In this document: in pieces, positions 16,500 through 25,794 of the stretch
How positions within the stretch are numbered: the first letter of the stretch is position 1
Layout: every line of letters begins with the position of its first letter
Origin: an uncultured Bacillota bacterium
Lineage (GTDB): Bacteria > Bacillota_I > Bacilli_A > RFN20 > CAG-826
Direction of reading: 5' to 3'
DNA: 64,000 nucleotides
Assembly (NCBI GenBank): GCA_949287245.1
Contig: CASEFL010000002.1
Coordinates: 16,975-80,974 of the forward strand
Made by a program: the position numbers and the translations under genes
Notes under the pieces: generated by a model
The model's database searches: none
What the model was told of the DNA's origin: nothing
The model's input: only the letters and a program-made list of their open reading frames with translations

Positions 16500-19132
16500 T
16501 ATTCTACCTCATCAGGAGTAGGGTTATGAAGGGAAGAGGTGTCTTCTTGCCCGCTTTCTAAGCTAGGATTTATTTCCTCTTCTACTATCACTTCCTCTTC
16601 GTTTTCTTCTTGATGAGGGAGAATGGTTAAAGAGGCAACTTTTTGCCGACCTTCTAACCGAATAATCTTTACTCCTTGGGTATTTCTGCCGGCAATTTTC
16701 ACTTGACTTAAAGGAGTGCGAATAACAATTCCTTGGGTGGTGATGACCATTAAATCTTCATCTCCTTGGACAGCGCGCATAGCGGTCAATTCGCCATTTT
16801 TCTCGCCCATCTTTAAAGATAAAACACCTTTTGCTCCACGGGAAGTTAAACGATACCCATCGTAATGATGACTTGTCCCGTCTTCATCAACAACCGTTGT
16901 GTCTTTCGCATAACTAATTTTTCCATACCCTTTATCGGTAAGAACTAAAATGCGATCTCCTTCTAAGGAGGTTGTAATATCAACGGCGCGTTCACCTTCT
17001 CCTAGCGAAATTCCTTTCACTCCAGCAGCACTTCTCCCCATAGAGCGAACATCTTCTTCATGGAAACTACAAACTCTTCCTGATGAAGAGGCAAGGGAAA
17101 TAATTGCTGCGCCGTTTGTTCTTTTTACATCTAAAAGGGCATCTTCTTCTTTTAAGGTTAATGCTCGTTTTCCGTTAACGTTAATGCGTTCAAACTCTTG
17201 TAGAGGTGTGCGTTTTACTACTCCATTTACGCTAGCAAAGAATAAATAATCGCTTTCTGGGTAGTCATCGCAAGCAACAATAGAAACAATTTTTTCTTCT
17301 TCCTCTAATTTTAATAAGTTAACAATTGGTAAACCTTTCGCATCACGCGACCCTTCAGGAAGAGCGTATCCTCTCATTCGATAAACTTTTCCTAAAGAAG
17401 AGAAGAAAAGAAGGTCCGTATGGGTTTTTGTGTGCACAAGAATGTTTACCATATCTCCTGCTGTTGTTTTAATACCTGTTACCCCTCTTCCTCCACGATT
17501 TTGGGTTCTAAAGGTATCATCATCCATTCTTTTGATATAGCCATTCTTTGTTAAAACAACAACAATGTCTTTTTCAGGAATTAAAGATTCTGAGTCAATA
17601 TCCGCAAGTTCGTTACTAATTTCTGTTAAACGCTTATCTCCATATTTTCTCTTAATCTCACTGATTTCTTGAATAAAGAGATCAACAATATTTTCTCGAG
17701 AAGATAAAAGATTTTGATAACCAGCAATGGTGGCTTTTAATTCATTTAATTCTCCACGAAGTTTTTCTTGTTCTAGGCCTTGCAAACGTCTAAGTGTCAT
17801 TGCCAAAATCGCTTGGCATTGATCTTCTGTTAATCCAAATCGTTCCCCTAAACGAGAAATAGATTCTTCATCGTTATTTGAATTACGAATAATTGAGATA
17901 ACCTCATCAATTTCATCGTGAGCAATAATTAAGCCTTCAACAATGTGTGAACGTTTTGCGTCACGATTTAAACGATATTTTGTTCTTCTTGTTAATACAT
18001 CTATTTGGAAATCGATGTAATTTTGAAGAAGTTCTTTCATTCCTAAAGTTTTTGGTTCACCTTTGACTAAGCAAAGATTAATTACTCCAAAATTCACTTG
18101 TAATTGAGTGTGTTTTAAAAGGTTATTCATCACAACTTCAGGAATAAAGCCATGTTTAATTTCAATAATGACACGAATCCCTGCTTTATTCGATTCATCT
18201 CGTAAATCAGAAATCCCGTCAATCACTTTATCGCGAACAAGTTTCGCAATTTCTTCAACCATTGCACTCTTATTCACTTGATAAGGGATTTCACTCACAA
18301 TAATTCTTGAACGCCCGTTTGTAGTTTCTTCAATCTCATAACGAGAACGAATAGAAAAGGTGCCGACACCGGTTTCAAAATAATCGTGAATACCTTTTCT
18401 TCCTAAAAGAATTCCTCCTGTAGGAAAATCAGGTCCCGGTAAATATTGTTGCATAATTTCTAATGCACTTAATTCAGGGTTTTTTGCTAAGGCAACTAAA
18501 GCATCAATTGTCTCAGAAAGATTGTGAGGAGGCATGTTTGTTGCCATACCAACAGCAATCCCTTGGGCACCATTGACAATAAGATTTGGGAAACGAGACG
18601 GCAAGACAACTGGTTCTTTTTCTGTACCGTCATAATTGTCCATCCAATCTACCGTATCTTCATCTAAATCACGGACCATTTCGGTTGCTAAACGCGCCAT
18701 TCTTGCTTCGGTATAACGCATGGCCGCTGCTTCATCTCCGTCAATTGAACCAAAGTTCCCGTGTCCATCCACAAGGGGATAACGCAAAGAGAATCCTTGC
18801 GCCATACGAACAAGAGTTAAATACAAAGCGGAGTCGCCATGAGGGTGAAAACGCCCCATCACATCACCAACTACTTTCGCGCATTTTCGATAAGGCTTTC
18901 CTGGTAGCATTCCTGTATTTTGCATACCATAAATGACCCGTCTTTGTACTGGCTTTAAACCATCACATACATCAGGAATAGCTCGTGATGTAATTACCGA
19001 CATCGAGTAGGCTAAGAAAGCAGACCGAACCTCTTCAACAATTTCTCGGTCACTTAAACCGGTATCAATTCCTGCTTTAGGAAGATCATCAGTCTCTTCT
19101 ACAACTTGCTCTTTTTTCTCTTCATCTTTCAT
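16499..19132 (-). CDS. gyrA: DNA gyrase subunit A
   Basis: The 877-residue subunit cleaves and rejoins DNA in the gyrase A2B2 complex. Visible features are the 5Y-CAP region with AAAMRYTEARM (active-site Tyr), a long coiled coil, and a C-terminal beta-pinwheel with the gyrase-specific QNRGGRG box, which separates it from ParC. The C-terminus carries an acidic tail that makes it longer than the Bacillus protein. In the quinolone-determining region HPHGDSALYLT, the Ser is kept but the usual Asp/Glu four residues later is Leu (residue 105). A GGAGG lies upstream, and gyrB ends 12 nt before. Confidence 0.97.
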   Translation of the reverse strand: MKDEEKKEQVVEETDDLPKAGIDTGLSDREIVEEVRSAFLAYSMSVITSRAIPDVCDGLKPVQRRVIYGMQNTGMLPGKPYRKCAKVVGDVMGRFHPHGDSALYLTLVRMAQGFSLRYPLVDGHGNFGSIDGDEAAAMRYTEARMARLATEMVRDLDEDTVDWMDNYDGTEKEPVVLPSRFPNLIVNGAQGIAVGMATNMPPHNLSETIDALVALAKNPELSALEIMQQYLPGPDFPTGGILLGRKGIHDYFETGVGTFSIRSRYEIEETTNGRSRIIVSEIPYQVNKSAMVEEIAKLVRDKVIDGISDLRDESNKAGIRVIIEIKHGFIPEVVMNNLLKHTQLQVNFGVINLCLVKGEPKTLGMKELLQNYIDFQIDVLTRRTKYRLNRDAKRSHIVEGLIIAHDEIDEVISIIRNSNNDEESISRLGERFGLTEDQCQAILAMTLRRLQGLEQEKLRGELNELKATIAGYQNLLSSRENIVDLFIQEISEIKRKYGDKRLTEISNELADIDSESLIPEKDIVVVLTKNGYIKRMDDDTFRTQNRGGRGVTGIKTTAGDMVNILVHTKTHTDLLFFSSLGKVYRMRGYALPEGSRDAKGLPIVNLLKLEEEEKIVSIVACDDYPESDYLFFASVNGVVKRTPLQEFERINVNGKRALTLKEEDALLDVKRTNGAAIISLASSSGRVCSFHEEDVRSMGRSAAGVKGISLGEGERAVDITTSLEGDRILVLTDKGYGKISYAKDTTVVDEDGTSHHYDGYRLTSRGAKGVLSLKMGEKNGELTAMRAVQGDEDLMVITTQGIVIRTPLSQVKIAGRNTQGVKIIRLEGRQKVASLTILPHQEENEEEVIVEEEINPSLESGQEDTSSLHNPTPDEVE

Positions 19133-19144
19133 AATCTAGCCTCC

Positions 19145-21187
19145 TTAAATATCCAAATTCTCCGCAAAACGGGCATTTTCGGAAATAAATTGCTTTCTTG
19201 GTAAAACATCTTCACCCATTAAATCACTAAAGATTTTCTCTGCTTGTGCAGCATCATCAACAGTAATACGAATCATTTTTCGCACCTCAGGATTCATTGT
19301 TGTCTCCCAAAGTTGTTCTGGATTCATTTCTCCTAATCCTTTATAACGTTGGACAGGGTGACCATCTTTTAACTGTAAAGCGCGTTTAAGTTTTTCTAAT
19401 TCTAAATCGTTATAAGCGTAGTAAGCACTGCCTTTATAATCCACTTTGTAAAGAGGGGGTTGTGCAATGTACACATATCCCCCTTCAATTAATGGGCGCA
19501 TAAAGCGGTAGAAGAAAGTTAAAAGCAAAATACGGATATGATCGCCATCAACATCAGCATCGGTCATGATCACAATTTTATGATAACGAATCTTTGTGGC
19601 GTCAAAATTTTCACGAATCCCGCCGCCAATTGCTTGAATCATATTTCCGATTTCAACGTTTTTAAAAATGTGTTCTTCTCTTGCTTTTTCAACGTTTAAA
19701 ATTTTTCCTCTTAAAGGAAGAACCGCTTGTGTTTCCCGGTCACGGCCATTTTTAGCGGAACCTCCTGCGGAATTTCCCTCAACAATATAAAGTTCACATT
19801 TTTCTGGATCTCGAGAAGAACAGTCCGCCAATTTTCCTGGTAAAGAGGAAATTCCTAAAGCATCTTTTCTTGCTGTTTCTCTTGCTTTTTGTGCGGCAAT
19901 TCTGCCTCTTGCAGCAAGTTTTGCTTTTTCAATAATCGCTTTTCCTGCTACCGGATGCTCCATAAGGTATTGCATAAGTTGTGTGCCAACAATCGAAGAA
20001 ACGATTTTTCGGACTTCACTATTCCCTAATTTTGTTTTTGTTTGCCCTTCATATTGTGGGTTTGGATGTTTAGCAGAAATAACGCAAGTTAACCCTTCAC
20101 GACAATCGTCGGTAGTAAGATTAGGATCTTTCTCACTTAAGAGTTTCATTTTTCGTGCATAATCATTTAATGTGCGATTTAAGGCAAGATTAAACCCTTC
20201 AACATGGGTACCACCTTCTTTTGTGGAAATGTTGTTACAGAAAGAATAAATTCCATCAGTAGTGTAATAATCTGTCCACTGCATGGCAATTTCTGCATAA
20301 ATCCTTAATTCCTCACCGCCAACAAGAGTAACTTGTTCGGCTCCTTGACAATAAATAACATCAGGATTTATGGCATTCTTTCCGGAATTGATAAAGGAAA
20401 CATATTCACGAATTCCTCCGTTATAAAGGAAAGATTCTTGTAAGTTTGGTTCTACACGAGAATCAGTAATAGAAATCTCTACTCCACCATTTAAAAAAGC
20501 CATTTGCCGTAAATGATTTTTAATGGTTTCGTATTGATAATGAGTTGTTTCGGTAAAAATAGTAGGATCAGGCTTAAAAGTTACTTTTGTTCCATGTTCT
20601 TCATTAGAAACATCACCAATTCTTTCTAAATGTTCAACGATATTTCCGCCATTTTCAAAACGAGTGCGATATAAGCCGCCTTCTTTTGCCACTTCAACTT
20701 CACACCAAGAAGATAAAGCATTGACAACAGAGGCACCAACACCATGTAGTCCACCAGACACTTTATATCCGCCGCCACTTCCGAATTTGCCACCAGCGTG
20801 AAGAATAGTAAAGGCTGTTTCAACACCCGATAACCCTGAATCATGAACGATATCAACAGGAATTCCCCGCCCATTATCCGTTACCGTGATTGATTCATCT
20901 TTATTAATGATGACGTTTATTTTTGTGCAGTACCCTGCTAAAGCTTCATCAATTGCATTATCAACAATCTCCCATACTAAATGGTGAAGACCAGCAGAGG
21001 CTGTTGTTCCAATATACATTCCCGGTCTTTTGCGAACTGGTTCTAAGCCTTGTAAAACTTGAATGTTTTCAGCAGTATAAAGTTCATCTGCCTTTTCGAT
21101 GGTTCGCTCGTTGGTTGGAACTTCTACTTGTCCATAAGTAATTCCATCTTCCTTCTCAACGACAGAATCTTTTTTCTCTTCTTCCAT
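19145..21187 (-). CDS. gyrB: DNA gyrase subunit B
   Basis: The 680-residue ATPase subunit of gyrase. The GHKL ATP-binding site is clear (EIVDNAIDEAL, VTDNGRGIPVDI, GGLHGVGASVVNAL), followed by the transducer domain and the TOPRIM domain (EGNSAGGSAKNGRDRETQAVLPLRGKI region, DADVDGDHI). The N-terminus has an extra acidic stretch of about 25 residues before the usual start. AGGAGG precedes the ATG. It sits between recF (20 nt upstream) and gyrA in the standard origin order. Confidence 0.97.
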   Translation of the reverse strand: MEEEKKDSVVEKEDGITYGQVEVPTNERTIEKADELYTAENIQVLQGLEPVRKRPGMYIGTTASAGLHHLVWEIVDNAIDEALAGYCTKINVIINKDESITVTDNGRGIPVDIVHDSGLSGVETAFTILHAGGKFGSGGGYKVSGGLHGVGASVVNALSSWCEVEVAKEGGLYRTRFENGGNIVEHLERIGDVSNEEHGTKVTFKPDPTIFTETTHYQYETIKNHLRQMAFLNGGVEISITDSRVEPNLQESFLYNGGIREYVSFINSGKNAINPDVIYCQGAEQVTLVGGEELRIYAEIAMQWTDYYTTDGIYSFCNNISTKEGGTHVEGFNLALNRTLNDYARKMKLLSEKDPNLTTDDCREGLTCVISAKHPNPQYEGQTKTKLGNSEVRKIVSSIVGTQLMQYLMEHPVAGKAIIEKAKLAARGRIAAQKARETARKDALGISSLPGKLADCSSRDPEKCELYIVEGNSAGGSAKNGRDRETQAVLPLRGKILNVEKAREEHIFKNVEIGNMIQAIGGGIRENFDATKIRYHKIVIMTDADVDGDHIRILLLTFFYRFMRPLIEGGYVYIAQPPLYKVDYKGSAYYAYNDLELEKLKRALQLKDGHPVQRYKGLGEMNPEQLWETTMNPEVRKMIRITVDDAAQAEKIFSDLMGEDVLPRKQFISENARFAENLDI

Positions 21188-21207
21188 ATTTAAGCCTCCT
21201 ATTGAGA

Positions 21208-22242
21208 TTAAAGGGTAATTGTTTTTGAGCCATAAATATGCGGCTCTGTTCCAGTTAGAAAGGTTTGTCCTAGCTGCGGGAGAAATTTTGCTAAATTCGC
21301 TCCATGTTTTGCGTCAAGTTCCCCGAAGACATCATCAAGAATTGCTACTGGCTTTTTCTCTTCAGAAAATAAAAGAGAAGGGGAAATTTTAAGTGCCAAC
21401 GCTAAAAGTCGACCCTCTCCTTGGGAAGCAAAATTGCTTGCCTCTTTTTCATCTAGCATAACCATAAAGTCTTCACGATGCGGTCCAACTTGTGTCATTC
21501 CAGCAAGACGATCACGTTCTTTATATTTTTCATAAAGAGTAATTGCTTTCTCTTCAAAGTTTTCCTCTTCTAAGAAAGGTCGATAAAGAAGTGAAACGGT
21601 TCTCTTTTCTCCAAAAAGAGCGTTTGCAGTCTTTTTGAATAAAGGCTCAAGTTGAGAAAGGAACTTTTTTCGATAAGAAACAATAACTTTTTCTTCTTTA
21701 ATGAGTTGTTTTGTTAATGTTTCTAGCATTAATTCATCCTTAATGCTTTTTAATACAGCATTTCTTTCTAGCAAAAGATGACGGAACGATCGTAGAGCCA
21801 TTAAGTATTCAGGAGAAATTTTTGCAAGACTCTCATCAAGGAAGAGGCGTCTCACCCCTGGAGAAGCACGGAAGAAGTGAGTATCTTCTGGAGTGAACAA
21901 GACGGTATTAAACATTCCTGATAACTCCGATAAACGAGAAAGAGGAGAACTATTAATTAGAACAGCACGCCCACTTTCTTTTAGGATAATCTCAATCTTC
22001 TTAGAAATTCCTGCTTCTTCAATTTCTCCTTTGATGTAAGCTTCTTTTGTTCCGAATTCAAGCATGTTCTTTATCTCGTTTGTCCGCCAACTTCTAGCAA
22101 GAGACAAAAGATAAATCGCTTCGACAAGATTGCTTTTTCCTGTTCCATTCCCTCCAACAATTTCATTTACTTGAGGAGAAAAGGAAACGGATAAGCGATG
22201 GTGGTTTCGGAACTGACGAAGTGCGAGAGTTTTAAGAATCAT
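21208..22242 (-). CDS. recF: DNA replication and repair protein RecF
   Basis: The 344-residue SMC-like ATPase helps load RecA at single-strand gaps. It shows the Walker A GGNGTGKSN (about residues 31-39), a short coiled coil, an ABC signature near FASQGEGRLLALALK, and the Walker B VAILDDVFGELD. The ATG overlaps the yaaA stop by 4 nt (ATGA), so translation is coupled. This is the usual neighbour of gyrB at Firmicutes origins. Confidence 0.95.
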   Translation of the reverse strand: MILKTLALRQFRNHHRLSVSFSPQVNEIVGGNGTGKSNLVEAIYLLSLARSWRTNEIKNMLEFGTKEAYIKGEIEEAGISKKIEIILKESGRAVLINSSPLSRLSELSGMFNTVLFTPEDTHFFRASPGVRRLFLDESLAKISPEYLMALRSFRHLLLERNAVLKSIKDELMLETLTKQLIKEEKVIVSYRKKFLSQLEPLFKKTANALFGEKRTVSLLYRPFLEEENFEEKAITLYEKYKERDRLAGMTQVGPHREDFMVMLDEKEASNFASQGEGRLLALALKISPSLLFSEEKKPVAILDDVFGELDAKHGANLAKFLPQLGQTFLTGTEPHIYGSKTITL

Positions 22243-22469
22243 TCTTCTTTTTCTTCAAGAAGAAGAATTTCTTCAAAAATTTTGATTTCATCACCTTTGT
22301 GAAGTTTTCTTCCTCTTCTTGTTTCTTTTTCTCCATTCACAAAAACATCATTACAAGCAAGGAAAGTTTTTGCCTCCCCTCCTTCTTGAATGATGTCAGC
22401 AAACTTTATTAGTTGCCCTAAGGTAATTTCCTTAGTGTGAATTTTAATAATTGTTCTTTTTGGCTCCAC
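22239..22469 (-). CDS. yaaA: S4-domain RNA-binding protein YaaA
   Basis: A 76-residue protein with a single S4 domain (EITLGQLIKFADIIQEGG then VFVNGEKETRRGRKLHKGDEI). It matches YaaA/RlbA, which always lies between dnaN and recF and is thought to bind ribosomal RNA. The start is GTG 22469 with no Shine-Dalgarno; a TAAAAT hexamer ends 6 nt before it. It heads the operon yaaA-recF-gyrB-gyrA-GT4-serS. Confidence 0.9.
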   Translation of the reverse strand: MEPKRTIIKIHTKEITLGQLIKFADIIQEGGEAKTFLACNDVFVNGEKETRRGRKLHKGDEIKIFEEILLLEEKEE

Positions 22470-22475
22470 GTTATT

Positions 22476-22490
22476 ATTTTACTACGTAGT
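22476..22490 (-). promoter_or_regulatory. Promoter of the yaaA-recF-gyrBA operon, leaderless type
   Basis: On the minus strand TAAAAT (22476-22481) ends 6 nt before the GTG start. Touching it is a perfect palindrome ACTACGTAGT (22481-22490), which could be a protein-binding site or part of the upstream promoter. The -35 is weak. Confidence 0.45.
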
Positions 22491-22508
22491 AGTAAAAAAG
22501 ACTAGCAA

Positions 22509-22535
22509 AGAAAAAGAGACGCTTAAAGCGCCTCT
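22509..22535 (-). terminator. Intrinsic terminator of dnaN
   Basis: Arms AGAGGCGCT and AGCGTCTCT (minus strand; 22515-22535) close a 3-nt loop and are followed by a T-run. It separates dnaN from the yaaA operon, so gyrase expression does not depend on dnaA-dnaN transcription. Confidence 0.88.
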
Positions 22536-22555
22536 AAAATGATTTTTACTTCAAT

Positions 22556-23686
22556 TTATCTCGTCTTCATTGGTGTGATAATTTCTAAAATACTATCATC
22601 ATCTGGATTTCGTAAAACAAAGGGTTTCATTTCCCCAAGGAAACTAATAGTAATGGATTCTGAACCTAAAACACGGATGGCCGCAGTCATGTAATCACAA
22701 TTCATTGCTACTGTTAATGGATTCCCACTAAATTCAAAAGTTTCAATCGCTTCTGTTGCCGCACCGTTAGCATCAGAAGAAGAAGATACAGTAAGAGAGT
22801 CTTGATCCATTGTTAAACGGACAACTTTTGTTTTTTCATTAATAAGTAAAACAGATACACGTTCTAAAGCGGCGATAAGCTGCCGCGAAGAAACGTCTAA
22901 ATGACGGGTAAAAGATCCAGCAGAATAATTAGGAGAAGCAGGGAAAGCGCCGCTAATTAACCGGGTAGTGACAACGGTGTTTCCAAAAGAGAATACCGCA
23001 CGATCTTCGCCGGCAGAAAAATATACCTCACCCACGCCATCAAACATTCGCACAATTTCTTTTAATGCATCAGCAGGAATGTTTGCTTTTAAACTTAACT
23101 CTGGATCGCAAGGGATTGATTTTTTTGATAGACGAGCGCCATCTGTGCCAATGGCAGTAAGTGTTCCGTTTGAAGCAGTTAAATTAATTCCTCGCAAACT
23201 CGCATAAAGAAGTCTTGTTCCTGAAGCGGCAGCAAAGGCGGTATCATCAACAAGTTCAATTAAGGTTGGCGCTGGTAAAATAAAAGGAGTACCAGCCGGC
23301 TCTAAATCAATATCTGGATATTCTTCTGCATCAATGCATCGTGGTTCAAATTTTGTTTTGCCTGAAATTAACCGTGAATAATCTCCATCAATAACTTCAA
23401 AAGTTACTTCTTCTGATTCTAGACGACGGATAATGTCGTTAAATAAGCGCGCTGAAACAAGTGTTGATCCCTCAGTAGTATCTTTTAAAACGATTTCGCC
23501 ATTGACTTCAAAAGGAATATAAGTCCAAATTGAGATACTTCCATTGCTTGCTGTTAGTTCTAATCCTTTTGAAGAAACTTCCATTTTATAATTTTGTAAT
23601 AAATTATTTGCGGTAAGACTAGGAATTGCTCTAGAGGCGATATTAACGGCTTTTGCTAATTGTTCTCGTTTAATGGTGAATCTCAT
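22556..23686 (-). CDS. dnaN: DNA polymerase III sliding clamp (beta subunit)
   Basis: The 376-residue clamp has the three repeated beta-clamp domains typical of the family, beginning MRFTIKREQLAKAV and ending with FVLRNPDDDSILEIITPMKTR. The C-terminal PM.R matches the conserved LPMR-type ending of beta clamps. It encircles DNA and tethers polymerase. AAGGAG precedes the ATG. An intergenic gap of 132 nt with two DnaA boxes separates it from dnaA, and a terminator follows. Confidence 0.96.
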   Translation of the reverse strand: MRFTIKREQLAKAVNIASRAIPSLTANNLLQNYKMEVSSKGLELTASNGSISIWTYIPFEVNGEIVLKDTTEGSTLVSARLFNDIIRRLESEEVTFEVIDGDYSRLISGKTKFEPRCIDAEEYPDIDLEPAGTPFILPAPTLIELVDDTAFAAASGTRLLYASLRGINLTASNGTLTAIGTDGARLSKKSIPCDPELSLKANIPADALKEIVRMFDGVGEVYFSAGEDRAVFSFGNTVVTTRLISGAFPASPNYSAGSFTRHLDVSSRQLIAALERVSVLLINEKTKVVRLTMDQDSLTVSSSSDANGAATEAIETFEFSGNPLTVAMNCDYMTAAIRVLGSESITISFLGEMKPFVLRNPDDDSILEIITPMKTR

Positions 23687-23751
23687 ATGCGCTCCTTGTT
23701 CTTTATTATTTTATTCTTTTTAATTAATAGTAATAATAAGCTTATCGAAAT

Positions 23752-23772
23752 TGTGGATAACTTTGTGGATAA
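23752..23772. promoter_or_regulatory. Two DnaA boxes between dnaA and dnaN
   Basis: Two perfect TGTGGATAA boxes (23752-23760 and 23764-23772) stand in tandem 3 nt apart. A box pair downstream of dnaA is also present in Bacillus-type bipartite origins, where looping between the two clusters takes part in initiation. Confidence 0.85.
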
Positions 23773-23818
23773 CTCACTTTTAACTATTTTTACATTTCCC
23801 ACAAAAAAGTAGATTTTA

Positions 23819-25177
23819 TCAAAGTTTTAACTTTGCCTCTAAACGTTTCACGGCACGGGCTAACTCGGGGTCATCTTTCAACGATTTTTCCACTTTTTCT
23901 ACACCATTAATCACAGTTGTGTGGTCGCGTCCTCCTAACGCTGCCCCAATTTTGGCAAACGGGGCATCTAAAAGATCACGACATATATACATAGTGATAT
24001 GTCTTGCTAAGGCAACTTGAGCTGTACGAATTTTGCTAGTTAATTGGCTTATCGTTAAACCGTAATAAGTAGCGACAGTTGAAATCACCTTTTCGATTGA
24101 AAGAGTTTGTAAATCGTCACGAACTTCTGCTAGAGGATTTACAGCAGCAACAGCAGTTTTTAAATCAATATGTTTTGTGGGGGCTAAATTCACAGCATGG
24201 AACAAAAGCCTTGCAAAAGCCCCTTCTAATTCACGAATATTTTTACCAAATTTATCTGCAAAATAAGTAATAACCTCAGGATCAAACATATCAATATTTA
24301 AATTGTTTGCCTCGATTTTTAACTTTAAAATCGTTTCACAAACCTCTCGTTCAGGGGCGCTAATAGAAAAAGGCAATCCTTGAACAAAACGGGTTTTGAG
24401 GCGGTCGCTTAATCCATCAATTTTGTATGGATGCTGATCACTGGTTAAAACAATTTGTTTTCCTGAAGAGTAGAACGCATTAAAAATCGAAAAGAACGTT
24501 TCTTCCGTACTAGGTTTTTTGGCAAAAAACTGGATATCATCGACTAAAAGAACGTCAACGTTGTTTGTGAACCAATCCGTAAAAGATGTAGTTTTTTCAC
24601 CCCGTAAATAACGGGTATATTCTTCAACAAAATCATGACTTGTGATGTATAAAGCACGTAAGTCTGGTCTTTTCTCACGGATAGCGTTTCCTATTGCCTG
24701 CAATAGATGTGTTTTTCCAAGACCAGAGTCTCCATAAATTAAAATTGGGTTATACAATTCACCGGGTCGTTCGGAAGCGATTAAAGAGGCTTGATAAGCT
24801 TCGCGGTTACTGGCACCAGTTACAAAGTTTTTAAAAGTGTAAGAAGAATTAAGGTGTGAAGATGAAAAATAGTCGTAATTCGCAGTTATTTTTTCTGCTT
24901 TTTTAATTTTTTCTTTGGAAATATATTGAACAACAAAGTCGCTTTGCGTCACTTCCTGAAGACATTCGTTGGCTAAATCAAGAAAAGAAGGAGAAGATAA
25001 GGTAGCCTCCGCTAAAGAGGAGTTTGCCACGACATAGACAGTTTTTCCGTCAATATGATCAATATAAGTATCCTGAAAAAAGGGTTCAAAGAACATGGTG
25101 TCTTGTATACGTTCTTTTATTAGTTCTAGTGTTCTGTTCCAAGTTTCAGAAATGGTGGAGTTAGAAATAGCATTCAT
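23819..25177 (-). CDS. dnaA: Chromosomal replication initiator DnaA
   Basis: The 452-residue AAA+ initiator has domain I (WNRTLELIKERIQ), a short linker, domain III with Walker A GDSGLGKTH and Walker B VLLVDDIQFF, and domain IV with the DNA-binding signature GGRDHTTV. ATG 25177 gives the usual N-terminus and length. A longer frame from TTG 25249 would have to translate two DnaA boxes, so I reject it. ATG 25210 is a weaker alternative. There is no Shine-Dalgarno; an extended -10 (TGA-TACACT) lies 10 nt upstream. Confidence 0.96.
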   Translation of the reverse strand: MNAISNSTISETWNRTLELIKERIQDTMFFEPFFQDTYIDHIDGKTVYVVANSSLAEATLSSPSFLDLANECLQEVTQSDFVVQYISKEKIKKAEKITANYDYFSSSHLNSSYTFKNFVTGASNREAYQASLIASERPGELYNPILIYGDSGLGKTHLLQAIGNAIREKRPDLRALYITSHDFVEEYTRYLRGEKTTSFTDWFTNNVDVLLVDDIQFFAKKPSTEETFFSIFNAFYSSGKQIVLTSDQHPYKIDGLSDRLKTRFVQGLPFSISAPEREVCETILKLKIEANNLNIDMFDPEVITYFADKFGKNIRELEGAFARLLFHAVNLAPTKHIDLKTAVAAVNPLAEVRDDLQTLSIEKVISTVATYYGLTISQLTSKIRTAQVALARHITMYICRDLLDAPFAKIGAALGGRDHTTVINGVEKVEKSLKDDPELARAVKRLEAKLKL

Positions 25178-25187
25178 AACGCGATTG

Positions 25188-25196
25188 AGTGTATCA
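25188..25196 (-). promoter_or_regulatory. Extended -10 of dnaA, near-leaderless
   Basis: On the minus strand TGA-TACACT ends 10 nt before ATG 25177, so transcription would start 2-4 nt before the ATG. The DnaA boxes at 25224 and 25240 lie just upstream, consistent with autoregulation by DnaA. Confidence 0.4.
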
Positions 25197-25209
25197 CGAC
25201 ACGCGCTCA

Positions 25210-25540
25210 TGTGCGAGATGTTATGTGGATAAGTTAGAGTTATCCACAAATTGTAAAGAGAAAAGAAGCGATATTAACTACTGAATATGTTTTCCACAAA
25301 ATTATGCTGTGGATAACTAGATATTTACAAAACTGTGGATAAAATTTTGTGGATAACTTAGCATTTTCTTTGGTTTATCCACAAAAGTTTTAGTTAAAAA
25401 CCTTATGTGAAACCGAAATAATTACGATTTTTCCACCAAAATGTGGATAAGTAATCAACAACGCTGTGGATATGTGGATAACTCTAATAAAAACATAATC
25501 TTAAGAATAAGAAAAAATATTTTTTTCTCTCTTCTTACGC
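25210..25540. other. oriC: Replication origin oriC
   Basis: The gap between dnaA and rpmH has eight perfect DnaA boxes (TGTGGATAA or its complement) starting at 25224, 25240, 25308, 25334, 25348, 25375, 25442 and 25473, plus one-mismatch copies at 25290 and 25465. The cluster ends next to a stretch made almost entirely of A and T (about 25482-25535) that is a candidate unwinding element. Genes point away from this region on both sides, and the rpmH promoter lies at its right edge. This is the only gap in the window longer than 300 bases without a gene. Confidence 0.95.
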
Positions 25541-25559
25541 GCACACGTGTATATTTATG

Positions 25560-25588
25560 TTGAGTTGGCGAGGTTCCATTACTATAAT
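25560..25588 (+). promoter_or_regulatory. Promoter of rpmH-rnpA-yidC-jag
   Basis: TTGAGT (25560-25565), a 17-nt spacer and a perfect TATAAT (25583-25588), followed by a GGAGG ribosome binding site at 25612-25616. This is the best sigma-70/sigma-A match in the origin region. Confidence 0.85.
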
Positions 25589-25625
25589 CACCCGCGCTAC
25601 TAAGCCATTTCGGAGGATTTAAATT

Positions 25626-25760
25626 ATGAAAAAAACGTATCAACCATCAAAAATTAAACATGCTCACGTTGCAGGGTTCCGTGCTCGCATGGCCACACAT
25701 AATGGAAGAAAAGTTTTAGCTCGTCGTCGTGCAAAAGGTCGCGCTAGAATCTGCGCCTAA
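25626..25760 (+). CDS. rpmH: 50S ribosomal protein L34
   Basis: This 44-residue, highly basic protein begins [20 protein letters not shown] and contains [17 protein letters not shown], the L34 signature. It is a small component of the large ribosomal subunit. GGAGG stands 9 nt before the ATG. The C-terminus ends RARICA, a slightly different tail from the usual GRKxLSA. rnpA follows after 34 nt as at most bacterial origins. Confidence 0.96.
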   Translation: MKKTYQPSKIKHAHVAGFRARMATHNGRKVLARRRAKGRARICA

Positions 25761-25794
25761 TTTTTTGTGAGTCTTTTTAATTAAGGAAGGCGTT

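Noticed and set aside
25178..25249. A longer dnaA starting at TTG 25249
   Set aside because: The extension would translate two DnaA boxes and does not match the usual DnaA domain I start.
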